Positions 41,502 to 50,790 are shown, counted from the stretch's first letter. The stretch: DNA of 64,000 bases from CBDAPU01 sp965198875 (GCA_965198875.1 CBDAPU010000001.1:1922001-1986000); one strand, 5' to 3'. The notes: a model not told the origin generated them from the sequence alone. Program-made: numbers and translations.

Positions 41502-42413
41502 ATGCGTTTTTTTTCTCTGTTGATGATTCTCGGGATCAACATCACGGTCTCTGCCGATGAGGTGCTATGGCGATCCGGCGGCTCGTTATTTATCAAACTG
41601 GTAGAGCAGGATAAATCCAAGCATGAAGCGACACCGCCAAACCAGCATCCTGTAAGGCTCAATGCAGATGAAATAAGCAACGCCTTAAACTCCATTGATG
41701 TCTGGGATGATGGCCTGTTCAGGAAAAAGGAATTATTAAAACTCTTTTCCGTATCGCAGGCGAGGTTGCTGGGGGAATATGTTGCTGCGGGTCTCGCTAA
41801 AGCACGCCCAAACCAGGACATCACCTTTACCCTGGCAAATGCAGAGAAGAAGTATCGAATATTACAGGAGACCTATTTTACCGCCGGGCGTGTGTTTTAT
41901 CTGAATAACCGGCTGCATCTGATTATAGGTGACTACAGAGCACTCCCGGACAAGTTCAAGGAGCGGGCTTATTCCAGCTCCGGTATCACCGATGTTTCAC
42001 ATTATTTTGCTGTTGGTAGACGCTCAAAACACTCGAAGTTCAAACAGACCATCGTCAGCCGATCAGGCGTACAAGCCTATACAGAAGGCGCCAAAGAAAG
42101 AGGTGACTGGGTTGTCATCGATTTATCGACGGCATCGACCGCTTATATCGCCGATAGAAAATCAAGGCAACCAAAGCCGGACCCCTTGAGCAATGGGGCA
42201 TTACAGATGGAGGCGGCCAGTCTCGCCCGCGAGCGCCGCGAGATGCGATTAGAATTAGCGCGCATGCGAAAAGAGATGAAGGGAGCGGCCAGCAGGAGTT
42301 CTGCTTTATCGGTAGAGGAGAGATTAACAACCCTGGACGATCTCAGGGACAAAAAGCTGATCAGTGAGGAAGAATATCAGCTAAAGAGAAAGCAGATTTT
42401 AAGCGACATATAA
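41502..42413 (+). CDS. Exported SHOCT-domain protein of unknown function
   Basis: About 303 residues from the ATG at 41502, giving a clean signal peptide (MRFFSLLMILGINITVSA-DE); ATG 41481 and TTG 41418 are longer options. The middle is unrecognised and includes YRILQETYFTAGRVFYLNNRLHLIIGDY. A coiled-coil-like Arg/Glu-rich stretch (about 235-262) precedes the C-terminal SHOCT motif SVEERLTTLDDLRDKKLISEEEYQLKRK. SHOCT is thought to mediate oligomerisation. No partner is evident nearby. The following 250 bases to 42663 show nothing recognisable. Confidence 0.65.
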   Translation: MRFFSLLMILGINITVSADEVLWRSGGSLFIKLVEQDKSKHEATPPNQHPVRLNADEISNALNSIDVWDDGLFRKKELLKLFSVSQARLLGEYVAAGLAKARPNQDITFTLANAEKKYRILQETYFTAGRVFYLNNRLHLIIGDYRALPDKFKERAYSSSGITDVSHYFAVGRRSKHSKFKQTIVSRSGVQAYTEGAKERGDWVVIDLSTASTAYIADRKSRQPKPDPLSNGALQMEAASLARERREMRLELARMRKEMKGAASRSSALSVEERLTTLDDLRDKKLISEEEYQLKRKQILSDI

Positions 42414-42663
42414 CCCGCATCCTCAATGGGCCGGGACAGGGGACGCAAGGCTTGGTGTGCGGGTATGATAAAGTCATTATGGTTCGATACGATGGTCACA
42501 GTCCCGGCAAGACGGCCATCATCATGGCCGGGCAACGCTCAAGGATCTGCGCTTCTCCATAGATAGGTGAGTGATCAGCCCGAAGATCAGGCTCACCAGG
42601 GATGTGGCCATCTTAACAGCGCCGTTTTGAGATCAACATCCCATAAAACCCCGCGGCGGCATA

Positions 42664-43620
42664 ATGCGAGAGTTATACCCCGAAATTGATACATTAAATC
42701 GTTACAGATTGCCGGTTGATGCAATCCACACGCTTTATGTGGAGGAAACAGGCAATACAGATGGGATCCCGGTGCTGTTTCTGCATGGTGGGCCGGGCTC
42801 CGGGAGCAATGAAAACCACCGCCGTTATTTTAACCCAAAGCGATACCGGATCATTATTTTCGATCAACGGGGTTGTCAGCGCTCAACCCCGGCGGGTGAG
42901 ACCCGAAATAATACAACACAGGCGCTCATTGCCGATATGGAAGTGATCCGAACGCATTTCAATATCGAGCAATGGGTGATATTCGGTGGCTCCTGGGGGG
43001 CGACACTGGGATTGGTGTATGCGGAAATGCATCCGCGCCGGGTATTGGCGTTAGTTCTGAGGGGGACGTTTCTGGCCAGACAAGCCGATCTGCACTGGTT
43101 TGCCAAAGCAGGCGCCTCACACATATTTCCGGACTTCTGGGAGGAGTTTGCGGGACTGATCCCGGAAAATGAAAGAGACGACCTGGTCTTCGCCTATTAT
43201 TTGCGTGTGCATGGCAATGATAAAAAAACACAACAGGAAGCGGCGATAGCCTGGTCGACATGGGCCGGGCGGATAGTGACCTGGTCATTATCGGGGGTGG
43301 ATCCTTATCACTACCAACCCGGCGACATTGAGAAAACCATCAATGAGGTGCTTATTGAAACCCATTACGCCAGGCATAACTATTTCATTGAAGACAATCA
43401 CATCCTGGAAAGAAGCGCACGACTTCCGCCTGTCCCGACAAAGATAATCCACGGCCGTAGAGACCTCACCTGCACGCTGGAAGCATCCTGGTCACTGAAA
43501 CAATATATAGCTGGAGCGGAATTGATCATCGTCAAAGAGGGCGGGCATCTGGCCGGCGAGCCCGTTATGGTGGACGCCTTAATTAGCGCAACGGACGATA
43601 TCGCCGAGCAATTATCGTGA
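42664..43620 (+). CDS. pip: Proline iminopeptidase
   Basis: 318 residues, the normal length of this alpha/beta hydrolase. The oxyanion-hole motif is FLHGGPGSGSN. The nucleophile elbow GGSWGATLGL holds the catalytic Ser. A late Asp (HGRRDLTC) and His (KEGGHLAGEP) complete the triad. FDQRGCQRSTP is typical of Pip. It removes N-terminal proline from peptides in the cytoplasm. Its stop overlaps the folP start by four bases (GTGA). Confidence 0.9.
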   Translation: MRELYPEIDTLNRYRLPVDAIHTLYVEETGNTDGIPVLFLHGGPGSGSNENHRRYFNPKRYRIIIFDQRGCQRSTPAGETRNNTTQALIADMEVIRTHFNIEQWVIFGGSWGATLGLVYAEMHPRRVLALVLRGTFLARQADLHWFAKAGASHIFPDFWEEFAGLIPENERDDLVFAYYLRVHGNDKKTQQEAAIAWSTWAGRIVTWSLSGVDPYHYQPGDIEKTINEVLIETHYARHNYFIEDNHILERSARLPPVPTKIIHGRRDLTCTLEASWSLKQYIAGAELIIVKEGGHLAGEPVMVDALISATDDIAEQLS

Positions 43621-44438
43621 ATCTTGAGGCCATATCCAGGCCCCTGCTCATGGGGATCCTCAATGTTACCCCGGACAGTTTTTCCGATGGCGGCCTGCAT
43701 TTAAGCCTTGAGGCCGCGCTATCCCATGCCCATCACATGATAGAGCAGGGGGCTGATATTATTGATGTGGGCGGTGAATCAACCCGGCCGGGGGCGCAGA
43801 GGGTCTGCGCTGAGCAACAATTACAGCGGGTTATCCCGGTTATCAAACAGCTTAAACAGGAAATACCGGCGCACATACCCATCAGTATCGATACCACTTC
43901 ACACAGCGTGGCCGAAGCCGCCCTCAATAGCGGTGCGAGGATGGTGAATGACGTCTCGGCGGGAAGGGATGATGCGCTGTTCAAACTGGTTGCCGAGAGG
44001 CGTGTGCCTTATGTTCTGATGCACATGCAGGGTGTTCCCCAGACCATGCAGGATGATCCGCAGTATGACGATGTGGTAGATGAGATAACATCGTTTTTGC
44101 TGGACAGGGCGCAGGCAGCCCAAGCGGCGGGCGTTAAGAAAGAGAGCATTATCATCGATCCGGGCATTGGCTTTGGTAAATCAAGGCAAGATAATCTTGA
44201 CATCATCGCCCATCTTCAAGACCTGACGGACACCGGTTATCCGGTGTTGTTAGGCGCAAGTCGCAAACGTTTCATGGGCGCTATTTGTCCCATTGAAAAC
44301 CACAGCGAACTGGTGGGCGCCACCTGTGCTACCACTGCTTTCGGTGTGTTATCGGGGGTAAAACTCTTTCGCGTGCATGATATAAAGGAGAACCGTCAGG
44401 CCCTGGATGTGGCATGGGCTATTAAGAACAGCATTTAG
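43617..44438 (+). CDS. folP: Dihydropteroate synthase
   Basis: 273 residues. Classic DHPS motifs are LLMGILNVTPDSFSDGG, IDVGGESTRPGA, ISIDTTSHSVAEAALNSGA, NDVSAG, IIDPGIGFGK, and LLGASRKRF. It condenses p-aminobenzoate with the pterin pyrophosphate in folate synthesis. The start is GTG at 43617, overlapping the pip stop. It is a true FolP, unlike the DHPS-like domain of the H4MPT-associated protein at 46954. The usual glmM/ftsH neighbours are absent. Confidence 0.93.
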   Translation: MNLEAISRPLLMGILNVTPDSFSDGGLHLSLEAALSHAHHMIEQGADIIDVGGESTRPGAQRVCAEQQLQRVIPVIKQLKQEIPAHIPISIDTTSHSVAEAALNSGARMVNDVSAGRDDALFKLVAERRVPYVLMHMQGVPQTMQDDPQYDDVVDEITSFLLDRAQAAQAAGVKKESIIIDPGIGFGKSRQDNLDIIAHLQDLTDTGYPVLLGASRKRFMGAICPIENHSELVGATCATTAFGVLSGVKLFRVHDIKENRQALDVAWAIKNSI

Positions 44439-44471
44439 AACCTGGCTTGGAATAGCTGAACTTGATGCCGG

Positions 44472-45614
44472 CTAGATCGCCTCTTCACTGAGTTGTTTCG
44501 AGTTTTTCATGTTACGAAAGAGCAGGGGTTTCTCTTCACATTCCGTGCTCGCCGATAACTTGCCTATGCGCTCTACAGCATCATGAAGTTGCCTGTGATA
44601 GGGTGATTTATCGCACACCGGATCGGCATTGCGTGCATCACCGGTGAGCATATAAGCCTGACAGCGGCAACCACCGAAGTCTTTCTCTTTCTCCGGGCAG
44701 CTTCGACAGGGCTCCTGCATCCAGTCAAACCCGCGGAATCGATTAAACGCATCGGATTCGTTCCAGATCGCCTCAATACTGTGATCTTTCACATTGGGAA
44801 AGTCAAGACCCGGCAACTGGGCGGCGGCATGGCAGGGTAAGGCGCTGCCGTCGGGGGCAATGGTAAGAAATATTGAACCCCAGCCATTCATACAGGCCTT
44901 GGGTCTGTTTTCAAAATAATCCGGGATCACATAGATGATCTTCATGTTATCCTTCATCTTCTCCTGATAGTCCCTGGCGATTTTCTCGGCATTAAGTAGC
45001 TGTGCGCGTGTTGGTAGCAGTTGTTCGATATTGACACGGGACCAGCCGTAATACTGGGTGCTGGCCAATTCCACATAATCGGCGTTTAGCTCTACCGTCA
45101 TGTCCAGGACGTCACGTATATGATCAATGTTTTTGCGATGTAAAACGATGTTCAGCACCATAGGGTAGGCATATTTTTTCACCACCCGAGCCATGTCCCG
45201 CTTGTGCTGAAAACTCCGGGTGCCGCCCAAAAAATTGTTTAACTCCTCGCTACTGGCCTGAAAACTGATCTGAATGTGATCGAGCCCTGCCTCTTTGAAG
45301 GCCCGCACTCTGACCTCATCCATGCCTACCCCGGACGTGATGAGGTTGGTGTAATAGCCGAGTGCCCTGGCCTCGGTGATCAACGCCTCCAGGTCTTGTC
45401 TCACCAGGGGCTCGCCACCGGAGAGACCCAACTGCGTCGCCCCCATTTTACGTGCCTGTCGCAGCACGCGGATCCAGTCATCGGTGCTGAGCTCGTTATT
45501 GTATTTGGCGATGTCAACCGGGTTCGAGCAGTAAGGACACTGCAGGGGGCAGCGATAGGTGAGCTCCGCCAGCAACCACAGCGGTTTACTTTGATTTGAA
45601 TTCAATCCAGCCAT
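44472..45614 (-). CDS. pqqE: PqqA peptide cyclase PqqE (radical SAM)
   Basis: 380 residues. The radical-SAM cluster motif is CPLQCPYC near residue 22, and GLSGGEPLVR follows. The SPASM-type auxiliary cluster cysteines are at the C-terminus (CMNGWG, CHAAAQLPG, CRSCPEKEKDFGGCRCQ). PqqE cross-links Glu and Tyr of the precursor peptide PqqA, presented by PqqD. It overlaps pqqD by 29 bases and forms a leftward pqqCDE operon. No pqqA was recognised in the window. Confidence 0.93.
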   Translation of the reverse strand: MAGLNSNQSKPLWLLAELTYRCPLQCPYCSNPVDIAKYNNELSTDDWIRVLRQARKMGATQLGLSGGEPLVRQDLEALITEARALGYYTNLITSGVGMDEVRVRAFKEAGLDHIQISFQASSEELNNFLGGTRSFQHKRDMARVVKKYAYPMVLNIVLHRKNIDHIRDVLDMTVELNADYVELASTQYYGWSRVNIEQLLPTRAQLLNAEKIARDYQEKMKDNMKIIYVIPDYFENRPKACMNGWGSIFLTIAPDGSALPCHAAAQLPGLDFPNVKDHSIEAIWNESDAFNRFRGFDWMQEPCRSCPEKEKDFGGCRCQAYMLTGDARNADPVCDKSPYHRQLHDAVERIGKLSASTECEEKPLLFRNMKNSKQLSEEAI

Positions 45615-45855
45615 TTTCTTTTGCCTGCTTTAGAAATTGTTGCACATCGTCTTTGAGATCAGCGCCCGGGAAGGTGGTTTCCAGATCGCAGATAATCGCC
45701 TTTGTGTCTTTCTCGCCATCGCAGCGTTTCATGATCTCGCCGGCGCTTTGACTGAGTTTCACCATGCCCTCAGGATAGAGGATGACATAGCACTGCTGTG
45801 CATCTTCCCATTGGAAACGAAACATAGGCGCTATTTCCGGGATGGTATCGGTCAT
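45586..45855 (-). CDS. pqqD: PQQ biosynthesis peptide chaperone PqqD
   Basis: 89 residues from the ATG at 45855, two bases after the pqqC stop; the longer frame to 45903 lies within pqqC. The sequence has the PqqD pattern: PMFRFQWEDAQQCYVILYPEGMVKL, then GEIMKRCDG, then FLKQAKENGWI. It binds PqqA and delivers it to PqqE. The tight spacing with pqqC and pqqE shows translational coupling. Confidence 0.92.
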   Translation of the reverse strand: MTDTIPEIAPMFRFQWEDAQQCYVILYPEGMVKLSQSAGEIMKRCDGEKDTKAIICDLETTFPGADLKDDVQQFLKQAKENGWIEFKSK

Positions 45856-45857
45856 CG

Positions 45858-46586
45858 TCAGCAACAGTAAAAAGGCGGTTTGTTTTCGATATAGGCCATC
45901 CACATGGCGTCCAGCATACTCCAGAGTATATCCAGTTTTAATTGCAGGATATTAAGGGCGCGTTCCTGATCCGCACGGGTTTTGAAATAATCCAGGGTGA
46001 CGTTAAGGCCATGTTGTACATCACGGCGGGCTTCGCCAAGACGCTTGCGGAAGTAGTGATAGCCTTTCTCATCTATCCAGGTGTAATGCCGGGGCCAGTT
46101 ATCTAACCGCTTCTGGTGTATTTTGGGGGCGAATAACTCGGTCAACGATGAACAGGCGGCCTCTTGCCAGGTGGCGGTGCGGGCGAAGTGGTAGTAGGCG
46201 TCGATGGCGAACCGCACCCCCGGGAGGACTTGTTTCTCCGAGGTAAGTGCATCCCGGCTTAAACCTACCGCTTCACCCAGTTGCAACCAGGCCTCTATAC
46301 CGCCATCTTCTCCTTCCTGCCCGTCGTGATCGATGATTCTTTGTACCCATTGCCGACGCACATCACGGTCACGGCAGTTGGCCATGATGGCCGCATCTTT
46401 TACCGGAATACTCGTTTGATAATAAAAACGGTTGGCCACCCAACCCTGGATTGCGGGTTTTTCCAGTTTGCCCGTGTTCATGAGCACATGAAAAGGATGA
46501 TTGATGTGGTAGTACTTCTCCTTCTCTCGCAAACGTCGCTCAAACTCTTCCCTTGACCACGGCGTTGTCTCTTCTTTTATATCCAT
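45858..46586 (-). CDS. pqqC: Pyrroloquinoline-quinone synthase PqqC
   Basis: 242 residues, cofactorless oxidase that performs the last ring closure and eight-electron oxidation to PQQ. The landmarks are YYHINHPFHVLM, WVANRFYYQTSIPVKDAAIMANC, and SLTELFAPKIHQKR. The final residues are Phe-Tyr-Cys-Cys. It is first in the leftward pqqCDE operon. The 367-base divergent gap to the H4MPT-type operon contains several inverted repeats. Confidence 0.93.
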   Translation of the reverse strand: MDIKEETTPWSREEFERRLREKEKYYHINHPFHVLMNTGKLEKPAIQGWVANRFYYQTSIPVKDAAIMANCRDRDVRRQWVQRIIDHDGQEGEDGGIEAWLQLGEAVGLSRDALTSEKQVLPGVRFAIDAYYHFARTATWQEAACSSLTELFAPKIHQKRLDNWPRHYTWIDEKGYHYFRKRLGEARRDVQHGLNVTLDYFKTRADQERALNILQLKLDILWSMLDAMWMAYIENKPPFYCC

Positions 46587-46838
46587 TGATATTGCTCTCT
46601 TAATTGATCCTTTGCCTGCCTTGTATAAAACCTGTCCCGCCTTCTCTGATCAGGCCAGCAACATCACTGCCAGCGCTATTTTCAGATCCGAATTTACCTC
46701 AAGCAGTGAATATAAGCTAAAAATATGCCAGCCTGTTACGTTGAATATTCATGATTCAATATAATCATAAAAAACCTGGATTACAAAAAGTTATGTATTT
46801 TTAATTATGTTGTTTCCGCATTGAGACATCCATATGCT

Positions 46839-46918
46839 CCAGGCAAAACCTGGGCAACTAAAACCAGCTTGGTTCATATAAACCAACCCTCTTCAGGCTG
46901 GGTTATAGTATGCTAACC
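46839..46918. promoter_or_regulatory. Divergent regulatory region between pqqC and the H4MPT-type operon
   Basis: Three inverted repeats: CCAGG-CAAAA-CCTGG (46839-46853), TTGGTT-CATATA-AACCAA (46869-46886), and GGTTA-N8-TAACC (46901-46918). A -10-like TATAGT is at 46904-46909. The middle repeat has the same core and spacing as the one at 4879-4894 upstream of the NtrB-like kinase gene. No pqqA-like peptide was found in the gap on either strand. Confidence 0.4.
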
Positions 46919-46953
46919 GACCACTGTATGGGAATTTTAGCCTGATAACGAGC

Positions 46954-48414
46954 ATGACGGAGCATATCCTGTTTCTCACCGGTAAATTAGCGAAAACGCG
47001 CCTGGCCCGTGTTCTTGAGGCCATGCAACCGACAGAGTTTACTTATGAAATAAAAGAGATTGGTGTGAGCGTGGCGGCGTTGATGACGGCGGCCATGATC
47101 AAGCGCAGGCTCAAGGATATTGCCGGGGTGGATAAAATCATCGTGCCGGGTCTGTGTCGGGGTGATTTGCATGAACTAAGTGAGGCATTGGGTATACCGG
47201 TGCGCCGTGGTAGCGTGGATGTGAAGGATCTGCCGGTGTTTTTTGGACGTGAAAGCAGGCCGGTGAACCTGGACAAACACAACGTCAGGCTATTTGCGGA
47301 GATCGTCGACGCCCCCCTGATAGGGATAGCGGACATACTCAGTCGCGCTGCGCGCTATAGATGCGACGGCGCCGATGTCATCGATCTGGGTTGTTTGCCG
47401 GATACGCCGTTTCCCCATCTCGAAGATGCGATCTGCGAACTAAAGGGGGCCGGCTATGCAGTCAGTGTTGATTCGCTACAAACCGATGAGTTGCTTCGGG
47501 GCGGTCGGGCCGGTGCGGATTATTTATTGAGTCTGAAGGGCAGCACGGCCTGGATAGCCGAAGAGGTGGGCTCGATACCCATACTCATCCCGGAGCACCA
47601 TACAGACCTAACATCCCTGTGTGATTTAATAGAGATGTTCGAGGCCAACAACAGGCCGTTTATCGCCGATAGTATTTTAGATCCGATTCATTTCGGTTTT
47701 ACCGACTCTCTTTTGCGCTACTATGAGCTGAGGCGGATGTTCGCCGACATCGAGATCATGATGGGCGTGGGTAATGTGACCGAATTAACGGAGGCCGACA
47801 CCAGCGGCATTAATGCGGTTTTATTTGGTATCATCTCCGAGCTCGGGATCAACAGCGTTTTGACCACGGAGGTGAGTCCCCATGCGTGCTCGGCGGTGCG
47901 GGAAGCGGACATAGCCCGGCGCATGATGTTCGCCGCAAAACAGGAAGAGGCCCTACCCAAGGGGATTGACGGCTCTTTGTTGACGACCCATGGGCGCAAA
48001 CCCTTTCCTTATGGTTTTATGGAAGTCTCGGAATTGGCCGGGCAGATCAAAGACCCCAGCTACAGGGTGGCCGTGACCGAGCGGGGCATCCATGTGTTTA
48101 ATCGAGATGGCATGAGCACGGGGGCCGATCCATACCAGCTATTCCCTGAGCTTGCGTTATTGCAGGATGATGCGCCGCACGCATTTTATATGGGCGTGGA
48201 ACTGGCGAAGGCGGAAATAGCCCTAAAGCTCGGCAAGCGCTACACCCAGGATGAGAACCTGGACTGGGGGGTGGCGGTGGCCCCTGAGCGGGAGACTAAT
48301 ATCGCCACCCGTCGCCGCGCCCTGCATGGGCTCAAAAACAGCAGTGAGAACAGCGCATATCCACCCGCGGGGGTGACCTTGACCGCAAGCAGGAGGAAGC
48401 AGAAAAACCGGTGA
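46954..48414 (+). CDS. DUF6513/dihydropteroate-synthase-like protein of the H4MPT biosynthesis type
   Basis: 486 residues. An N-terminal domain begins EHILFLTGKLAKTRLARVLEAMQP. A TIM-barrel region follows with DHPS-like elements (DVIDLGCLPDTPFPHLEDAI, FIADSILDPIHFGF, MGVGNVTELTEAD). This family is found in the tetrahydromethanopterin clusters of methylotrophic bacteria and is related to archaeal pterin-condensing enzymes. Together with the three overlapping genes behind it, it marks an H4MPT pathway operon. Its exact reaction is not settled. Confidence 0.8.
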   Translation: MTEHILFLTGKLAKTRLARVLEAMQPTEFTYEIKEIGVSVAALMTAAMIKRRLKDIAGVDKIIVPGLCRGDLHELSEALGIPVRRGSVDVKDLPVFFGRESRPVNLDKHNVRLFAEIVDAPLIGIADILSRAARYRCDGADVIDLGCLPDTPFPHLEDAICELKGAGYAVSVDSLQTDELLRGGRAGADYLLSLKGSTAWIAEEVGSIPILIPEHHTDLTSLCDLIEMFEANNRPFIADSILDPIHFGFTDSLLRYYELRRMFADIEIMMGVGNVTELTEADTSGINAVLFGIISELGINSVLTTEVSPHACSAVREADIARRMMFAAKQEEALPKGIDGSLLTTHGRKPFPYGFMEVSELAGQIKDPSYRVAVTERGIHVFNRDGMSTGADPYQLFPELALLQDDAPHAFYMGVELAKAEIALKLGKRYTQDENLDWGVAVAPERETNIATRRRALHGLKNSSENSAYPPAGVTLTASRRKQKNR

Positions 48415-48980
48415 TCTACGAGACCATCATCACCACCATGAATGCAAGCGGAGATGTGCATATCGCCCCCATGGGCATTGGCATTGAGAGCGGGAAATAC
48501 CGGATCGCACCATTCAAGCCATCAACAACACGGGATAATCTGCTTAGCTCAGGCGTCGCCGTCATCAACATGACCGATGACGTGCTGGTATTTGCAGGCT
48601 GTATACGCGGACGGCAAGACTGGCCCACAGTAGAAGCTAAGGCCATCGACTGCCATCGGCTTAAAAACACGCTGGCGCATATTGAGGTTGAAGTGGGATC
48701 CCGCCAGGATGATCCATTGCGACCGGTGTTTTTTTGCAGGAAAGTGCATGAAGGTACGCATGCCCCGTTCAGGGGGTTTAATCGTGCACAGGCCGCCGTC
48801 ATTGAAGCGGCCATTTTAGTGAGCAGGTTGCCGATGTTGCCGCAAGAGAAGATACGTGCTGAACTTGACTATTTGCACATTGCGATTGATAAAACCGCCG
48901 GGGATAAAGAGCTTAAAGCATGGCGATGGTTAATGGATGCGGTAGCGGATTACTACCAGCACGAGGCGGCTCACCCATGA
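48411..48980 (+). CDS. DUF447 family protein of the H4MPT cluster
   Basis: 189 residues. The start is GTG at 48411, overlapping the previous stop by four bases. DUF447 features: YETIITTMNASGDVHIAPMGIG at the start, CVFFCR-like VFFCRKVHEG later, and a flavin-reductase-type split-barrel pattern. Members occur in methanogens and in bacterial H4MPT gene clusters. The function is inferred from that association: a step in, or protection of, the modified pterin. The stop overlaps the mfnB start. Confidence 0.8.
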   Translation: MIYETIITTMNASGDVHIAPMGIGIESGKYRIAPFKPSTTRDNLLSSGVAVINMTDDVLVFAGCIRGRQDWPTVEAKAIDCHRLKNTLAHIEVEVGSRQDDPLRPVFFCRKVHEGTHAPFRGFNRAQAAVIEAAILVSRLPMLPQEKIRAELDYLHIAIDKTAGDKELKAWRWLMDAVADYYQHEAAHP

Positions 48981-49684
48981 CGCAATTCCTCGCCAGTGTG
49001 GCGACAGAAACACAGGCCCGGCAGGTTCATGCAGCCGGGGCGGATATTATCGACCTCAAAGACCCTGCCAGAGGCGCATTGGGCGCAGTGAATATCACGG
49101 TGGCGGAGCAGGTTGTACAGGCCCTTGGATCGGTGGCCACCATCAGCGCCACCATCGGCGATCTACCGCTGCGAGTTGATGAAATCGAACCCGCTATACT
49201 TGCGATGTCCGGCGCAGGGGTGGGGATCATCAAAGTGGGCGTATTCGGTGAGCAGATCTCCGATCAGGTGCTTGGCCTGTTGGGAGAGCTGGCCGACAGG
49301 AAAATCAATATCATGCTGGTTTTTTTTGCGGAGTTTTTCCATCACAATGTGCATTATAGGCAGATTAAACAATCCGGGGTTAAAGGCGTGATGCTGGATA
49401 CGTGTGAGAAAGGCAATGGCGGTTTGCGAGATAAATTAGATGATGATGTATTAGCCGGATTTGTATCCTCTGCCAGAGAAGCCGGCCTGCTCTGCGGTTT
49501 GGCCGGTTCACTGTCACATGATGACATAGCGGATCTGCTATTACTGGCCCCGGATTATCTCGGCTTTCGTGGCGCTTTATGCAAAGCATATCAACGCGAT
49601 CAACAACTGGATATGGGTGAGGTCTCAAGAATAAGAGGGCTTATTCCCGAGCGCCTTCATATCGACAGAGCGATTCACTATTGA
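48977..49684 (+). CDS. mfnB: (5-formylfuran-3-yl)methyl phosphate synthase MfnB (DUF556)
   Basis: 235 residues from the ATG at 48977, overlapping the DUF447 stop by four bases; the longer frame lies inside the upstream gene. The family hallmark is GADIIDLKDPARGALGAV with the Schiff-base Lys near residue 28, followed by SATIGDLP, IIKVGVFG, and GLAGSLSHDD. MfnB makes the furan precursor of methanofuran from two glyceraldehyde-3-phosphates. Its presence shows that methanofuran-type as well as H4MPT-type C1 carriers are likely made here. Confidence 0.85.
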   Translation: MTQFLASVATETQARQVHAAGADIIDLKDPARGALGAVNITVAEQVVQALGSVATISATIGDLPLRVDEIEPAILAMSGAGVGIIKVGVFGEQISDQVLGLLGELADRKINIMLVFFAEFFHHNVHYRQIKQSGVKGVMLDTCEKGNGGLRDKLDDDVLAGFVSSAREAGLLCGLAGSLSHDDIADLLLLAPDYLGFRGALCKAYQRDQQLDMGEVSRIRGLIPERLHIDRAIHY

Positions 49685-49693
49685 GGAGGACTT

Positions 49694-50077
49694 ATGGCGA
49701 AGCGAGGCAAAGATACACCAACCTATGGGGTAGCGGACATAGAGCGGCGATTGGAAGATGAACTGCCCAACTGGTATTACGAGGACGGCTGGATCAGGCG
49801 CAAGTACAAAACCAGTGGCTGGAAAGGCACCTTGATGGTGATCAACACGGTGGGACATCTGGCGGAGGCGGCCTGGCATCATCCCGATCTGAGCGCCAGC
49901 TACGGGTTTGTCATCGTCAAGCTGATGAACCATGCGGCAAAAGGCGTGACGGACAAAGATTTCGAGCTGGCGAAAAAGATTGAGGATGTGCTGATGTGGC
50001 AGCCAGGGGCAGATGATAACAGCGCTCTGGAGGGAACGCCGGATGATCAGCGGTTCAAGTACATCAAGTATGATTGA
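49694..50077 (+). CDS. Pterin-4a-carbinolamine dehydratase-like protein
   Basis: 127 residues with a GAGGAGG ribosome site. The C-terminal half carries the PCD/DCoH signature AAWHHPDLSASYGFVIVKLMNHAAKGVTDKDFELAKKIED. The N-terminal half (RRLEDELPNWYYEDGWIRRKYK) also fits the PCD fold. There is no aromatic amino-acid hydroxylase nearby to need pterin recycling. Placement as fourth gene of the H4MPT-type operon suggests a role in methanopterin-type pterin metabolism, as proposed for relatives in methylotroph clusters. Confidence 0.8.
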   Translation: MAKRGKDTPTYGVADIERRLEDELPNWYYEDGWIRRKYKTSGWKGTLMVINTVGHLAEAAWHHPDLSASYGFVIVKLMNHAAKGVTDKDFELAKKIEDVLMWQPGADDNSALEGTPDDQRFKYIKYD

Positions 50078-50304
50078 CGTCAGGGGCTCTGAACGACCGG
50101 GCAGTGAGGGCGGAGCGATGCGACTCGCCAGGGAGATGTCATCAGGTTGGATATAAGGTAAGTCTCAGAGATAAGGAGTAGCGTCATGACGGGCGGCGTG
50201 ATCGTGCCCCATAAACCGGCATTGCTCGAAAGAGATGAATGGCGGATGGCAGATCGGGTTTAAGGTTGCAAAATGCGATGTTCCGTTGCCTTGATTATCT
50301 CTCG

Positions 50305-50790
50305 TTATCTCTCATTATCCCTGCTCCAGGCGCCGGACTTGCCGCCTGTTTTCTTAAGCAACCTGACGTATTCAATGGTCATGCCACGATCAACGGCTTT
50401 GCACATATCGTAGATCGTCAGCAGGGTGATCTGTGTTGCGTTTAGCGCCTCCATTTCCACACCGGTTTGATCTATGGCCTCGACCTGCGCCCGGCAATGA
50501 ACACCGCCGTCATGTTCTCGTAACGTCAGCGCAATATCGATATGGGTGATGGATAAGGGATGACAAAGCGGAATGAACTCCGATGTTCTCTTGGCGGCCA
50601 TGATCCCGGCTACCCTGGCAATACCCAGGACATCGCCTTTTTTATGCCCGCCTTCTGCGATTAAAGCAAGGGTTGTCGGCGCCATGGAGATAATGCCTTC
50701 AGCTATCGCCACACGGTGAGTGGCCTGCTTGGCGCTCACATCCACCATATACGCCTCGCCATCTTCATTGAAATGCGTGAGTTTTGACAT
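50305..50790 (-). CDS. moaC: Cyclic pyranopterin monophosphate synthase MoaC
   Basis: 161 residues, a full-length MoaC. Key blocks are KGDVLGIARVAGIMAAKRTSEFIPLCHPL and EMEALNATQITLLTIYDMCKAVDRGM. It completes cPMP formation after MoaA. It is alone on the minus strand and divergent from moaDE across 78 bases, which contain a TATAAT at 50824-50829. Confidence 0.95.
   Translation of the reverse strand: MSKLTHFNEDGEAYMVDVSAKQATHRVAIAEGIISMAPTTLALIAEGGHKKGDVLGIARVAGIMAAKRTSEFIPLCHPLSITHIDIALTLREHDGGVHCRAQVEAIDQTGVEMEALNATQITLLTIYDMCKAVDRGMTIEYVRLLKKTGGKSGAWSRDNER

Noticed and set aside
46587..46760. Candidate pqqA upstream of pqqC (minus strand, a stretch with LLEVNSDLK)
   Set aside because: No start codon in the frame and no Tyr four residues after the Glu, so it does not fit PqqA.
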